This document shows positions 16,716 to 26,728 of a stretch of DNA of 26,728 bases, in pieces; position 1 is the first letter of the stretch; the number at the start of each line of letters is the position of its first letter. Source of the DNA: Gracilaria caudata (taxonomy: Eukaryota; Rhodophyta; Florideophyceae; Gracilariales; Gracilariaceae); the NCBI GenBank assembly GCA_030374735.1, contig JASCIV010000276.1, positions 1 to 26,728 on the forward strand, in the 5' to 3' direction. Under the pieces are notes generated by a model. That model saw only the letters and a list, made by a program, of their open reading frames with translations, was not told the DNA's origin and searched no databases. The translations under genes and the position numbers were made by a program.

Positions 16716-19700
16716 CTAAATGAACTTGTTAACACCTTTCAGGATGCTATTCCCTCTGTGAACTGAGGACTCTCGCAACGGGTCTAAGTAATAACGCCGG
16801 TTGGAAATTTGGATCTCCCCAAGCAACCTCTGGATGCAACTTAGGGATTCGATTGTGTTCTCATCTCCCCTTCGTGTATCGGAGAAGACCAAATCGTTTT
16901 CTCTATCGTATGTCATATTATAATGCCATTTTATCTCTGCCAAGTTCAGACCTTCCCGGGTACCACATGGAGATTCTATCACCACCTCAATGATTCTTTT
17001 CAATTCACCGTAGTACAAATCTTTCTGTTGATTCATATCGCCTTCGTTCGTGCTTATTGATCTCCAGAACTCATCATCATTATCATCTTGAAATTCAGCG
17101 GCGACGCAATATTTTTGTCTCGCATCATATCTTAATTGCAATCTTCGTTTGTATTGGTCAACTGTCTCTACTGAAAATGTTGTTCCATGTCCGAACTGCA
17201 AGGTGACGCTGGAATACTCCTTGGCACTCTTAATATCAAAATCATTTGTAACAAACTCGTCTGACGCAAAGCGACATATTGCCGCTCTTACTCGCTCTTT
17301 GGACGCATCAATTTGACGCCGAACGCCATGCAATGTAACAAGCACATTTTGACCTTTCCGATGCCCACGTTCATTTCCCATTGAGCTAGAATCACTGTGT
17401 TTGCTCACATCATTCAGGTCTGGGTTTTCTTCCTCGCATTGACGGCATGTGTTTGATGCAAGCCATCCACACATAAGCTTTATCGCCAAAAGCTTATGGT
17501 TCTTGTGAAATATATGCGCTTCAACGTTTGAATTAGATCGGATACGACTACCTACTTCTCCGAGAAGGCGCTCCACGAGAAATTGAGATGAAACAGGCAA
17601 GGGACCGCATTCCTCTAAAAGTTCGGGAAGATGCAAAATGGCATGGGTTGAAGGCGTGAAGCAGTAGTACTCAGATGGTTTGCTTGCAAACAAGTCGATG
17701 AATCTGGCAAACAATTCTTCAACCACGCACAAGAGGTCTTTTCTCTGTTGATTACTGCAGTTGTAACTGAAGCATATATTCACCATTCTACCCGTGAGTC
17801 TCCAAATTCGTAGAATTTTCTTCTTCACCTTATAGTGATGCATGTAAGGTAACAGATATAACTGTGCCTGTCTTTTGAAGTCTTCTGCTTTGTACTTCGT
17901 GACATGCTCCAACGACATAGGTGATCTCCCCCAACTGCTTGGTATTCCTCTTGCAGCTTCTTCCATTGACTTATTGATGGATCTCAGGGTCTCAGCCTCA
18001 ATGCAATACTTCGGCAAACACGGTAACTTTTCGTGCTAGGGACTCGATTGCGAGTTTAAGTACATGTTTTGACCAACCGAGCAACACCAAATGCATGACA
18101 TCGTAAGGGAACGAGAAAACGTAGTCAAGAGTTAGTCTTCTCAAAAGAGATGAACGTTTAATACCGGTCTTTTGCTTCAAATCATCTCTTTCTTGTTTGC
18201 TGCAACTGTTCTTTGCCAGACGTTTCCATACAGAGAGAACCTCGGCACTATCTCGAATCGTAGGACACTCAGTCCTGATTATATCCCCTCGACGGCATAA
18301 TCTCCCTCTCGAAATAACGTCTTTGAGAAGTCTAGATGAAACGTCAGGAACGACGCACGCGCTTCGGCATTCCCTCACAAAGGTCTTCTTTTTCTTGCAA
18401 AAACGGCAGAACATCAAACCTGTATGACCAACATATCCTAGTACCTTGGAGGCCGCAGGCCAGTCTGCAGTGAAGTACACAACATATGCCTTCATCAAAC
18501 GTATCTGCTTGTCATAACACACAATTGGAATACCCTGTTCTAGCTCACGAGGATCTTCAACAATTTCATGCAGAAAGGTGTCAAAGTATAAGGTATCATG
18601 CGATCCCGGTATAACTGCGAGTATCAACGACTTAGAGGCTTTGGCTCTCTCGTTCGGATTGAGGTTGAGCACGGTGCATGTCACAGGCCACGATGAGACA
18701 GGCTCACCGCGCTTGTTTCGAAATCATTCAAAACCATCAGTTGATATCGTGAGGAAGAAAATCAACGTGTTCTCGGTGGTATCAACATGTTTTGCACGTT
18801 CTTGAAGAAGTCTTGAGAGCATCCTTCCATTATAGTAGTCGTCCGTCGATTCAAACCTGTCTGGAACTTCATCTACATCTCTTTTAGAGAAAACCGCATT
18901 CATTGCTCGCTTATAACCCTCTTGAACTTCTCTAAAAGTATCAGGACATCTTAGAAATGCTTTGAACGCTACTGATGGTTTCAGAAACCAAAAAGTTGCG
19001 CTTCCTTGGCCCATCATAGGGGCCTGACAGGTTGGACACTTTCTGCTTCCTTTCAACGCGCCGGAACACGCTGCATGGCCTTGTCGGCACATACGGACCG
19101 AACTCTTAAAGAGAATGTTTCTCTTTATGGCGAAAGAAATAAGAGAACGATAAGGGAAAATGGAGTTGAGAGGTTCAACGGACAGAAGTCGCTCGATAAC
19201 GTTTTGAGAAATGTCGGATACTTCTGCCATATACAGGAAACGGCCTAACCGCTTAAACTCATTCATTCTAGGGTCTTTATCGATTTCAATGTTCCCGGAA
19301 GGTACTGAGGAGCTCAGGCACGAATGATTGGAAGAAGAGGAAGGCTCCGAACTAGAACATTCATGCACAGGTGTACTAGAACCGAAGCTATGTTGATCGT
19401 TGCCCTCTCTAATAATTGCCTCATCTGCATAATTCATGTTCTCACTTTCTTCAATCTCTGCTACAACGTTATTACCCTCTATTGGAACGACTTCTAGTTC
19501 TTCTGTGGACTCTACATTATTTTGGTTCGATGCAAAAGTTGGATGCTGTCGTGCTACTTCTCCGTATTGGACTGAATCTGAAGCAGGCAAGTGTGTTTCA
19601 GAGCAATTTATGGCCGGCAAAGAACCTGATGGGTTTCGTGTTCCATGAGGTGTGGTCTGCCATCGAAATCTTCTTCTTTGGTTTGAGAGATTTGGATTCT

Positions 19701-19818
19701 GGGGTATGTCTTCTACATTGCTTTGCTCATCACTTTCCCCATTATCTGCTCTTTCCATGGGCTGGGTAATCTCCCATCTTCTCTTTCTTACCCGTCGATA
19801 ATTTTCTTCTCCTTCCAT
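16716..19818 (-). pseudogene. Tnp2-type (CACTA/CMC) DNA transposase, broken by one stop and one frameshift
   Basis: Three consecutive minus-strand pieces make one transposase. Piece 1 (19818-18724, 364 codons) has a Ser/Glu/Asn-rich N-terminus, a zinc motif Cys244...Cys251...Cys261-x2-Cys264, and then TFWFLKPSVAF and ISTDGFE, whose Asp361 is the probable first catalytic Asp of Tnp2. TGA 18726-18724 interrupts. Reading resumes in phase (SSWPVTCTVLNLNP, ILAVIPGSHD, and TADWPAASKVLGYVGHTG with Cys-x2-Cys after it), a Tnp2 signature. Near 18005-18016 a one-base shift leads to piece 3 (about 18015-16716): GIPSSWGRSPMSL, HAILHLPELLEECGPLP and VERLLGEVGSRIRS, like the DUF4218-type C-terminal part of CACTA proteins. 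It ends at TAG 16718-16716. I did not find convincing terminal inverted repeats, so the element's limits are unknown. It is either a pseudogene or an intact gene with two sequence errors. Confidence 0.85.
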
Positions 19819-20220
19819 TCAAAACGATAAATGTCCCTCGCTTTTAATGTGTTTGGCCGGAGTAGAAGCTCTTGCCCTTCCTTTGAGATGCAAATACTGC
19901 GACGATGCCTCCTCATGTAATCCGAGTGTGAGAAACTTTTCGCAGATATTGGAAATTGGTCATTATTTTCTGTAGATCCATTCCGGAATATTTTGAAACA
20001 GATCAACGGCAACTACTCCCGCTTCATCACGTGATAGTTTTCGCTTCACCTCACCTCGATGAGACAGAAACGGCGCCAGAAGAGTGATCCACGGCTTCCC
20101 GCCCATCGCCTCCCGTGCAGTTCGATACATAAGCGCTTCGTTCCGCTTCCTCCGACGACAATGGGTATACCTGGTACCATTCCTTCCACTCTCATCCATT
20201 TCCTCTTTTGGTTCAGCCAT
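19788..20220 (-). pseudogene. Small minus-strand ORF upstream of the transposase, frame-broken
   Basis: ATG 20220 opens 85 codons (MAEPKEEMDESGRNGTRYTH...). Near 19965-19985 protein-like coding moves to another minus frame (ISAKSFSHSDYMRRHRRSIC... to ...FEWKEKKIIDG, stop at 19790-19788). Together they give about 140 basic, charged residues of no recognised family. The end overlaps the transposase start (ATG 19818) in a different frame. A GTAAGA donor-like site lies exactly at the stop codon (GT at 19791-19790 on the minus strand), so this could be a 5' exon of the transposase transcript rather than a separate gene. It faces the plus-strand ORF at 20408 across 187 bp. Confidence 0.4.
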
Positions 20221-20407
20221 TCTAGCGACGCCCTCCTACTGAACCCGGTCAAGCGGTGCAGAGACTCACATCTTTGCAGTCTAAACCTTCCTCATACATC
20301 CAGTACGTTGTCCTGTCTGCTTTGCTGCGAGCACATCGCCTAACCTTTCCAAACAAACTTTGTTATGGATACTGAAATCATCCCTATCCTGTTATCCGAA
20401 GTATGAC
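20221..20407. promoter_or_regulatory. Probable bidirectional promoter between divergent ORFs
   Basis: 187 bp separate the minus-strand ATG at 20220 and the plus-strand ATG at 20408. No TATA box is obvious. The promoter call rests only on the head-to-head layout. Confidence 0.35.
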
Positions 20408-21586
20408 ATGACTTCCCGCCAAATCCCCAGCGTCTCTGTCGACCGTTCCGTAACTGCTGCTCAAGCAGCGACCATGCCCCATAGTTCTTCTCCTCCCAAT
20501 CAAGTTCCTCCTCAATGCATCCCCATTCCAACAGCTATGAATCGTCGGAAAATGAAAGAGGCTGACAGGAACGGCAGACCCACAGGAGCCGTAATCTCTG
20601 CAAAGCTAGTTTTTAATCGTCTGTTCCGTGAGCGATTTCCAGACTGGATAGACTACGCGAGGACAGGGGATAACGAAGACTCGGACAACAATGTGGACCA
20701 TGATCAGTTCCCAATCTACCTCGAGATGGCAAATGCCGTCAAAGATATGACACGTCAGTTTCTTTACCATAAGATGGGTCTGACTCGTGGCGCCCGTAAT
20801 TTCCGTTCTGTGAAAATTGAGTACGCCTCTCAGCTTTTGCAGCTAAAGCAAAAGGTTGTGAAGGCCTTTCCAGTTCTTGGAGCTGCCCAAAATTATTGGA
20901 TAGTTACCGATTTTGTGAAGGAGGCAATGCAGAGAGACAAGAAGGCAGTGAAGGAAGCGACGAAGAGGACTAACGCTCCCGTTAATGTTGCTATCGAGTG
21001 GGGATCGGCAGGAGGCAGAGACGGCCAGAATGGTGTCCCCGGGCCGGTGTCTGGTGGCAACTTTCGGGAAATGCCTGATTCCGTGGCCGGTGATGAAGCA
21101 GTTCCTACTAATGGTGATGGTCGAGCTATGAGCGGTCATGTCCAAGCGTCAGCTGAAGAACATGGTGAAGAGATTGTTCACTCAAACGGTGATGCGCATT
21201 CGAGTCATTCAGAGATGGCTTATGGATCTCAAGATGATGTATTCCAAAGCGATGACCTTAATGAAAATGCGTCTCAGTCGTGCCAAGACTGTGAAGAAAT
21301 TACCCCTGCGGTTGTGCGAACTGCAGGTTCTCGACGTGGCGGGAATCGTACTCAGGGAAATGGTCCCCACTTGAGCCGCAAACGGACTGAAGTTGAGCCC
21401 ATCAATCGCGACCAGGATGAATCCAACCGTCAGAAGCGTCGGCGCAAGAAGTCAAAGAACGCTCGATCCCGTTCGAATGTCACATCCAGCAACCAGAACA
21501 ATCAACAAAGACCATCTCATATGTCTCGCCATGCTTCATCCGGACGTTCTCGTGCGGTTGGCTCCCGCACGCATCATCGTCAGTAG
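20408..21586 (+). CDS. Nuclear-type protein of unknown function, 392 aa
   Basis: ATG 20408 (MTSRQIPSVSVDRS) is the first good start; the frame is open from 20360. The N-terminal 50 residues are Pro/Ser-rich. Residues about 55-185 form a compact, probably helical domain (VISAKLVFNRLFRERFPDW, YLEMANAVKDMTRQFLY, YASQLLQLKQKVVKAFP, YWIVTDFVKEAM). The rest is acidic, low-complexity linker and then a strongly basic tail with a bipartite-like nuclear signal (RQKRRRKKSKNARSRS). I do not recognise the domain. Its divergent position next to a Tnp2 transposase makes it a candidate accessory protein of that transposon (CACTA elements often have a second DNA-binding gene), but it may also be a host gene. 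Ends at TAG 21584-21586; a GTAAGT donor site follows 15 bases later. Confidence 0.65.
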   Translation: MTSRQIPSVSVDRSVTAAQAATMPHSSSPPNQVPPQCIPIPTAMNRRKMKEADRNGRPTGAVISAKLVFNRLFRERFPDWIDYARTGDNEDSDNNVDHDQFPIYLEMANAVKDMTRQFLYHKMGLTRGARNFRSVKIEYASQLLQLKQKVVKAFPVLGAAQNYWIVTDFVKEAMQRDKKAVKEATKRTNAPVNVAIEWGSAGGRDGQNGVPGPVSGGNFREMPDSVAGDEAVPTNGDGRAMSGHVQASAEEHGEEIVHSNGDAHSSHSEMAYGSQDDVFQSDDLNENASQSCQDCEEITPAVVRTAGSRRGGNRTQGNGPHLSRKRTEVEPINRDQDESNRQKRRRKKSKNARSRSNVTSSNQNNQQRPSHMSRHASSGRSRAVGSRTHHRQ

Positions 21587-21601
21587 ACCATCAACGCAAC
21601 G

Positions 21602-21727
21602 TAAGTAGTTCGGGCACAAGATATTAACGATGATGACCCCAACAAATCTGGAGGTAACTATCTCACTCATTTCTTTCTCATACTTGCGTTATGACTAACT
21701 TTTATATCATCCGTAATGTCGACAAAG
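21602..21727 (+). other. Possible intron just after the 392-aa ORF
   Basis: GTAAGT (from about 21601) fits the consensus donor. A CTAAC branch-point-like word lies at about 21694-21698, and the first AG after it is in GACAAAG at about 21727. It would be an intron in the 3' untranslated region, or a sign that the TAG at 21584-21586 is premature or that the ORF has a further exon. Confidence 0.3.
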
Positions 21728-22812
21728 GTAGCCGTAGTTGCCCTAGCCGACACGATGACTTCATCCTAAGTTCTCTTGCGCAGCTTTCCTGCCATCTATA
21801 AGTATTGATTTTGGACCAACACAAGGTCCTAGGGTAAACGGGTGTTCTAGGTCTGGTGTCGGATCTCAAGATGCATTGCATCTTCCACATACGACAAAGT
21901 TTTCTGATACCTACTCTGTTCTTCGTAGACATTTTGACAAAATTTGGCGTACATGGTGTACCTCTTCGGACAAATCTGAGGTCCAATATGGTACATTACT
22001 TGACATCAACAGAGAAATAAAGAGAGGAGGTTAGGTACTCTTGATAATGTCCTAGTTTGACAGTTTTCCGTCCCAAGAAGGGACAGATTATGTCTTACCA
22101 TATCATTCCTCAATGGGCTATGTTTTGTCCTTTCTAGGACCTCTTATTGTCTGACTCTGAAAGTCATATAGCGTACACATCACGAACCATTTCAGGAGGC
22201 CTTGGAGCATCCAAAAAGTAACGATTTTGAACTGATTTTGGACAGATTTGATGCTGCGAAAGTCGCACTTTCGAACCTTCTCTCGGACAGATTTGGAACT
22301 AATTGGGCCATATAACAACCCTAGTTGGACCAGCTACTTTTGCACATATTTTGGCCATCTTATGTACGAACGTAGTTGGCCATGTTTCGGCACACATTAT
22401 GTGCCATTCTTTCGGGACAAATTAGTACACATTTAGACTACTTCAGGGACACTTAAATCAGGATCTCTTTGGACCAATTCACGTCCATTTTTGGGCCATA
22501 TTTAGGTCTTTTACATTGCTTGTAGGGTGCAGCGACAGCAATAACTGCCACTGCCATATCGAACGCGACTGATTGAGACTGCGAAGTTGTTCGTGGCGGT
22601 GTTCCGCATGAAGGTGGCGGCCAGTAGCGACTGCATACGCCGCACTTGATGTGGACAGCGCGGACGCGGAAGACGTTAAAGCGATGGTAGAACGGCGCTA
22701 AAAAACGCACAAGCACATCGGTATAGAGAACGGGGGGAGGGTGGGGCGGTAGTTCGGCGAAGCGCTGGGGTGGTGCTCATGAAAATTTGTGCGAGGTGGG
22801 GCAATTGGGGAG
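21728..22812. other. Non-coding stretch with GGCCAT-rich block
   Basis: No gene is supported; ORFs are short and lack codon bias. From 22240 to 22510 the words GGCCAT, GGACA and CATATTT recur at irregular 20-60-bp spacing, like a decayed tandem repeat. A small perfect palindrome (CGAAAGT CGC ACTTTCG, 22257-22273) is included. The right end (22600-22790) is GC-richer and leads into a broken ORF. Confidence 0.45.
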
Positions 22813-23347
22813 ATGATGAGAAGACAGCTAGCACTGGATCCCAATCCGCCAGCTGACGAGGATAAAGAAGTCATCCAGCTTTCTGCCGAGAGCTCAGAGC
22901 TCGGCTACACACGACTCCTCGCCAACGTTTATCTCATATGGAACGCTCGTCTGCGACTTGGTGTACAACTTGTGTCCGCGAGCTTCGGCCATCGGCACCT
23001 CCACCGACTATTTCTTCACCGTCGACTCGCTCGAAGGCTGCAGCGTTCCTCTGTGGTTCGAATTCTCTCGCCCCCGCCATCTGGTGTCTTCCTTATCGTC
23101 CTCGGGGCAATTTTCAACCGGGTTAGCGGTTACAAGGCTTTCACGCCCACGCGTCCCACTCGGATTTTCACTGTGGACGCCTGTTCCTCGCCTCTTGCCT
23201 CCGTCTTATTCGGTATCTATATTCGCACCCCAACTTGGTCTCAAGCCTAGGGTCCTGGCGCTGGTGGGAGAGATACTAGAAAAGCACGCGTCAGAGGTGC
23301 TGAAAGTGGCTGGTGGAAGGAAGGAGGTGAAGCGGAAGCTGCTCTAG
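22813..23347 (+). pseudogene. Broken ORF of unknown function
   Basis: Two overlapping plus frames look coding in turn. The first starts at ATG 22813 (MMRRQLALDPNPPADEDKEV) and is protein-like to about 22920. Then the third frame takes over with a strong G/C third-position bias (SYGTLVCDLVYNLCPRASAI, TDYFFTVDSLEGC) and runs to TAG 23345-23347, ending in a helical basic tail (LALVGEILEKHASEVLKVAG). The join needs an indel or an intron that I could not define. No family recognised. Confidence 0.35.
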
Positions 23348-23857
23348 ACGGCAGTGAGGGGGAGACGCAGGAGTAGCGTCTAGACATGCGCCGGGAGCTG
23401 CGGACAAACGCGTAGATGCAACCAGTTTATGGTAATATTTGGAGCATAATACGACTACTTTTGATCCAATATTGTGTACCATCACCGTCGTTTACACGTC
23501 CGTGTCGTGTCGAGTTAAAGGCAATGTTTGGCTATTTAGCCATCCTATTTCGGTACATATATGAGACATGTCCGGCCATGTTTAAGGCCCTCTTCTGTCA
23601 ATGACACCGCAGTCATTTTGAAGCTTTGGTATTCTGAAAATGTCCCAATAGTGCCCCAAAGCAGCCACTTCCGGCAATCCTTCGATCTATATCTGGCATG
23701 CTAAGTAAGGCATTTTGTCGGTCATATTTAAGGGGCATGTTTTCGGCCATATTTAGGGAGTGTATCGTACTTTTTGCGTCCAAAAAATATAGCCATAATT
23801 TGGCCACAGTTATGCCATTTATCTGCCATAACTTGGCACACCAAATTGTTCACAGGG
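23348..23857. other. Non-coding stretch with second GGCCAT-rich block
   Basis: AT-rich, no supported gene. Words such as AGCCATCCTATTTCGG, GGCCATGTTTAAGG, GGCCATATTTAGGG, AGCCATAATTTGGCC and TGCCATTTATC recur between 23520 and 23840, similar to those at 22290-22510 on the other side of the broken ORF. It probably belongs to the same decayed repeat family. Confidence 0.45.
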
Positions 23858-24058
23858 GGTCTTCAAAACGCTGGACGAGCCGCTCGTTTTAAGGACCGCT
23901 GGCACCAAATCCAGGGCATGAGCTGTACGAGCCAGCTCATGCCATGGCCCCCAGTGGCGGAGGTGCAGAGATGCTGGGCAAGCCAGCATTTATGCACCTC
24001 CGCCACAACCACCCGAACCGTCTTCACAAGACTGGACCAGGCGGTCGTTTTGAAGACC
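23858..24058. repeat. Nested inverted-repeat (foldback/MITE-like) element, 201 bp
   Basis: Outer perfect 13-bp arms are GGTCTTCAAAACG (23858-23870) and CGTTTTGAAGACC (24046-24058). Inside are a perfect 11-bp stem (23915-23925 with 23933-23943, GGCATGAGCTG/CAGCTCATGCC, 7-base loop) and a 24-bp stem with one 3-base internal mismatch (23954-23977 with 23983-24006, 5-base loop). The left arm also pairs with CGTTTTAAGGACC (23885-23897). A 27-bp imperfect direct repeat (CTGGAC...GGACC / CTGGAC...AGACC) sits near both ends. No coding capacity and no clear target duplication. Either a non-autonomous foldback transposon or a structured RNA locus. Confidence 0.75.
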
Positions 24059-25600
24059 AATACTGTTGTTTGCGATGCATAAGCAAAACGGAGCAGCCCA
24101 TTCTTTGGGCTTAAACGTGTTGGTACAGAAAGAGTAGTGTGTTTAACCTATTATCGGCAAAGGTTTTCTAAACCGTCTTCAGGCTGAGGATATAATGGCC
24201 GTGTTTGAAACATATTTCAGACTTCAGATGCTAGTTAAAGATTCTGTATAAAGTGTAGAGCATTGGGTTTTGTTTTACTGTTTGAATGGGTGTTGAGTGC
24301 TTGTTTATTGGGTTTTGAACTGGATTCGTAGTTGAGAAAAAGGAAAACCTTATATGTAACTTCAAACGTTGGAATTGAAGGTTTTTTCGAAGCTTTATAA
24401 AGTATATGACGTGTTTGACATAGCTTAAGAACCGTGAGTTTGATTGAAATTGTATGTAGCACACGGTTTTCATATTGATAGATTCGGCAATGTTATCCAG
24501 GTGCGAAAAAAACTTACAGTGTAAGAATAGTTGCTGTGTTTAAAGAACGTTAAGGGCGCAAAAAGATCAACACTTGATATCCAATTCTAAAACATGACAA
24601 ATAATTGCAAGAAGTGATGAGTTCAATGGCTTCAAGAGGTTTATAAGCGGAGACTAAAGTGTTGTCATTCGCTTTGTCACTATAAATGAGTATGTCACTG
24701 CTCACGGAGTCACTCATTTGTGAAGGTTTACAGTAAGACATATGGGTTGGGCCGAAGTGTAGCCCTTGTGGCTGCAGTTTGGCACATAATTTTGTGTAAG
24801 GACCCTGTAGAAAAATTAACGGTGTTCATGTCAGGTAATTCGATAACAGGTCATTGAAGCACATGCGGGGGCGGTTTTATTGTTCTGCGGACATGTTTCT
24901 GTTGTCATCTGGAGCTGTTTTGGCGTGAATGAGTGGATTTTAGGCCGGTGGATTGTGAGTGTCCCAGGGAGCGCGAAGAACAAGTGTTTTAGAGAATGAA
25001 TTGACGACAATAATGGATTTGTGCTTTCCGCCTTCATGTCGTCTGTTTCTTTGTAGGTGATTTAGACGACACATTGCTCTATGCAGATACGTTTCGAAGC
25101 TGTTAGAATGGGTTTCAACTCAAATCTTCAGATATCGCGATTTGGGTTTGGTGCTCAGTTTGTGTTTGGGTTTGGGGTTTGTGCGGGGTTTCATGTTATT
25201 GTAGGCTAGATTGCTTGTAAACCACTTTGTTCGAGAATGGTGACGTTGAAAAGCGCGTTTATGCTCTGTAACCTAGGTGGGCCGGAAGTGATGCAAAGCA
25301 GTAAAGAATAGAAGGGGTTAAAGCAATTAGGAGAAAAGGAGCGATTTTGGGCGTTTTATGTAGGCAAATTTGTTAGTAGTAGTTATGATGGAGTGAAGCA
25401 GGAAGCTGAGGGACGTCCTCTTGGGAGAAAAACAACGTCTGGGAGGTGCGGTGGACCGACGTTTGTAGAAATGGTAATTAAAAGGCCCAAAAGTGAGTGG
25501 AAAACGCCAGAAGTACCAAAAACCAAAAAAGGCGTAGGAGCAAAACGGTTGAGTGTCATGCACCGAGATTTACTGAGAAGGTAGCTGTCTTTCACTAGTT
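24059..25600. other. AT-rich non-coding region
   Basis: No gene supported. The plus strand is rich in G and T (for example repeated TTTGGG words at 25141-25185). Short minus-strand ORFs are by-products of that composition. One 63-codon plus ORF (25393-25584) is basic but has no recognisable motif. Confidence 0.5.
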
Positions 25601-26728
25601 TCGGCACTTCCGAGTCTTCGGCTTGCCGTTAAGTACGGAGCAAAGCGGCTCGTCGGATACTCCTTCTGCGTGTACGAAACGATCGAGCCCAAGAAAGCCG
25701 GATTTGAAGAGCGGACGGTGGCTCACACGAGGTCGTTCCGGTTCAGGTCTCCTGTAAACAACCGAGAATCGGCAAATTGAACATCTCCGCTGAGCGGCTT
25801 GAACGATAACCGAACTCGGCTTCCTTTCGCGCTGCGTGTAGGCCTACTGAAGCCTTATGAGGATGTCCGTCCCGGTCTCAATCGGCGTCCGCGTTGCGAA
25901 GATAGCGTGCCCCCAAGGTGTGCTAAAAATAGCTCGACAAAGGGAGTTTTCGCGAAGGCCAGAACTCTGGAACCGTTCCAGATGGCAATAGGCCATTCTG
26001 TTCAAGTCTAGGTCTATCCAAGGAGAGTCAATGCACGCCGAGAGATCGGAATTTGCTCCCGATTAAGTGGGTTGAACGCGATCGTTCCAGTTCGGACATC
26101 CCAAAAGGGCAAGTTGATTGACCGACCGAGATGACTTCGAAACTTCGCGTCCAACGTTCTCACAAAAAAGAAACCTCCCGGAAGGGCTTCATACTATCCA
26201 CAGAGGTGGTGTAGTGATGCCGAGATCTTCGGGAATGCCGTGTGACGGATACAGCACATGTCCGATCCAGCACTGTAGTGCTCAAGCCTTCGTCACGAAT
26301 GAAGCCATACCGTTAACAAACGGACTTCGAACATGCCGTAGAACGATTCAACAGCTGCTAGACACCCATGACCGTGCATAGAACCCAGGAAAACTGGGCT
26401 ATGAAACCGTAAACAGCTATAACGGTCGAGCGCAATTTTCCACTAATGGCGAATGTAAATCCGTCTGTGCGGCAAAGAAACCGACGAGACTCGGCAATGT
26501 GAGATATGTAGCGGCACCAAAAGATGGTATAAACGATGAGGCATGCCCCGGATATTATGGCTAATTCATCCAGCCTGTAGTGCAACCCGTGAGCGGGAAA
26601 GGACACCACGAAGACGTTCGGGATCTTCCTCTACGGAGGGTAGCGAAGCGAACAGAGCCTCTCTGGAATGGCACAACGAGCCGGGTGTAAGACCGGGGCC
26701 AAACCGTCACGACGGGGCGATGAGAGTT
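25601..26728. other. Unassigned right end of window
   Basis: GC content rises again to about one half, but both strands are broken by stops every 40-85 codons. I recognise no protein, tRNA or rRNA. Words such as CGTTCC-GTTC-G (about 25733 and 26084) and GGCAA-TTGA (25772 and 26108) recur in the same order, hinting at a diverged duplication. It may be a decayed transposon or gene. Confidence 0.35.

Noticed and set aside
23858..24058. CRISPR-like array
   Set aside because: There are no regularly spaced direct repeats with unique spacers; the structure is nested inverted repeats.
24231..24473. Minus-strand ORFs of 75-80 codons
   Set aside because: They arise from the G/T-rich plus strand in an AT-rich region; no codon bias or motif.

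Overview
This is a window of nuclear DNA from a eukaryote. The evidence is a DET1 homologue (3221-4807), a Ty1/copia LTR retrotransposon, a Tnp2/CACTA-type transposase, long ORFs with few visible introns, and no bacterial operons or Shine-Dalgarno spacing. Intron-poor genes, roughly balanced GC with very GC-rich patches, a copia-rich background and a plant-type DET1 would fit an alga. A red alga is my best guess, but the sequence does not prove it.

Layout. 430-1971: a 513-codon orphan ORF with faint HET-like character. 2234-2898 (minus): a GC3-rich cysteine-rich ORF ending in a 16-bp tandem repeat, lying head-to-head with DET1. About 3221-4807: DET1, a partner of DDB1/CUL4 ubiquitin ligases. 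4808-6640: no convincing gene. 6641-6980: an extremely CpG-dense promoter-like block. 7003-10210: a very long coiled-coil protein gene whose first 712 codons are open, followed by a short stretch with four stops and one frameshift. 10235-15792 (minus): a PHD-like zinc-binding ORF split by a 4,620-bp copia element (10904-15523). The element has identical 206-bp LTRs, a 5-bp target duplication and two in-frame stops in gag-pol. 16716-19818 (minus): a Tnp2-type transposase broken by one stop and one frameshift. Upstream are a small broken minus-strand ORF (19788-20220) and a divergent nuclear-type ORF (20408-21586). 21587-26728: mostly non-coding or decayed sequence with one broken ORF (about 22813-23347), blocks rich in a GGCCAT motif, and a compact 201-bp nested inverted-repeat element (23858-24058).

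Biologically, a gene-containing left part (orphan ORF, DET1, coiled-coil gene) adjoins a nest of transposons. The clearest event is the copia insertion. Removing the element and one copy of TTTCT restores one continuous reading frame in the interrupted zinc-finger ORF. Identical LTRs indicate a recent insertion, yet the element already carries two nonsense codons. It may therefore have been copied in trans, inactivated very recently, or contain sequence errors. I found no clear new defence or enzymatic system. The most unusual items are the interrupted ORF, the TG...TA-ended LTRs with a copia-like half-tRNA primer site, the nested foldback element and the clustered nonsense changes in the coiled-coil gene.
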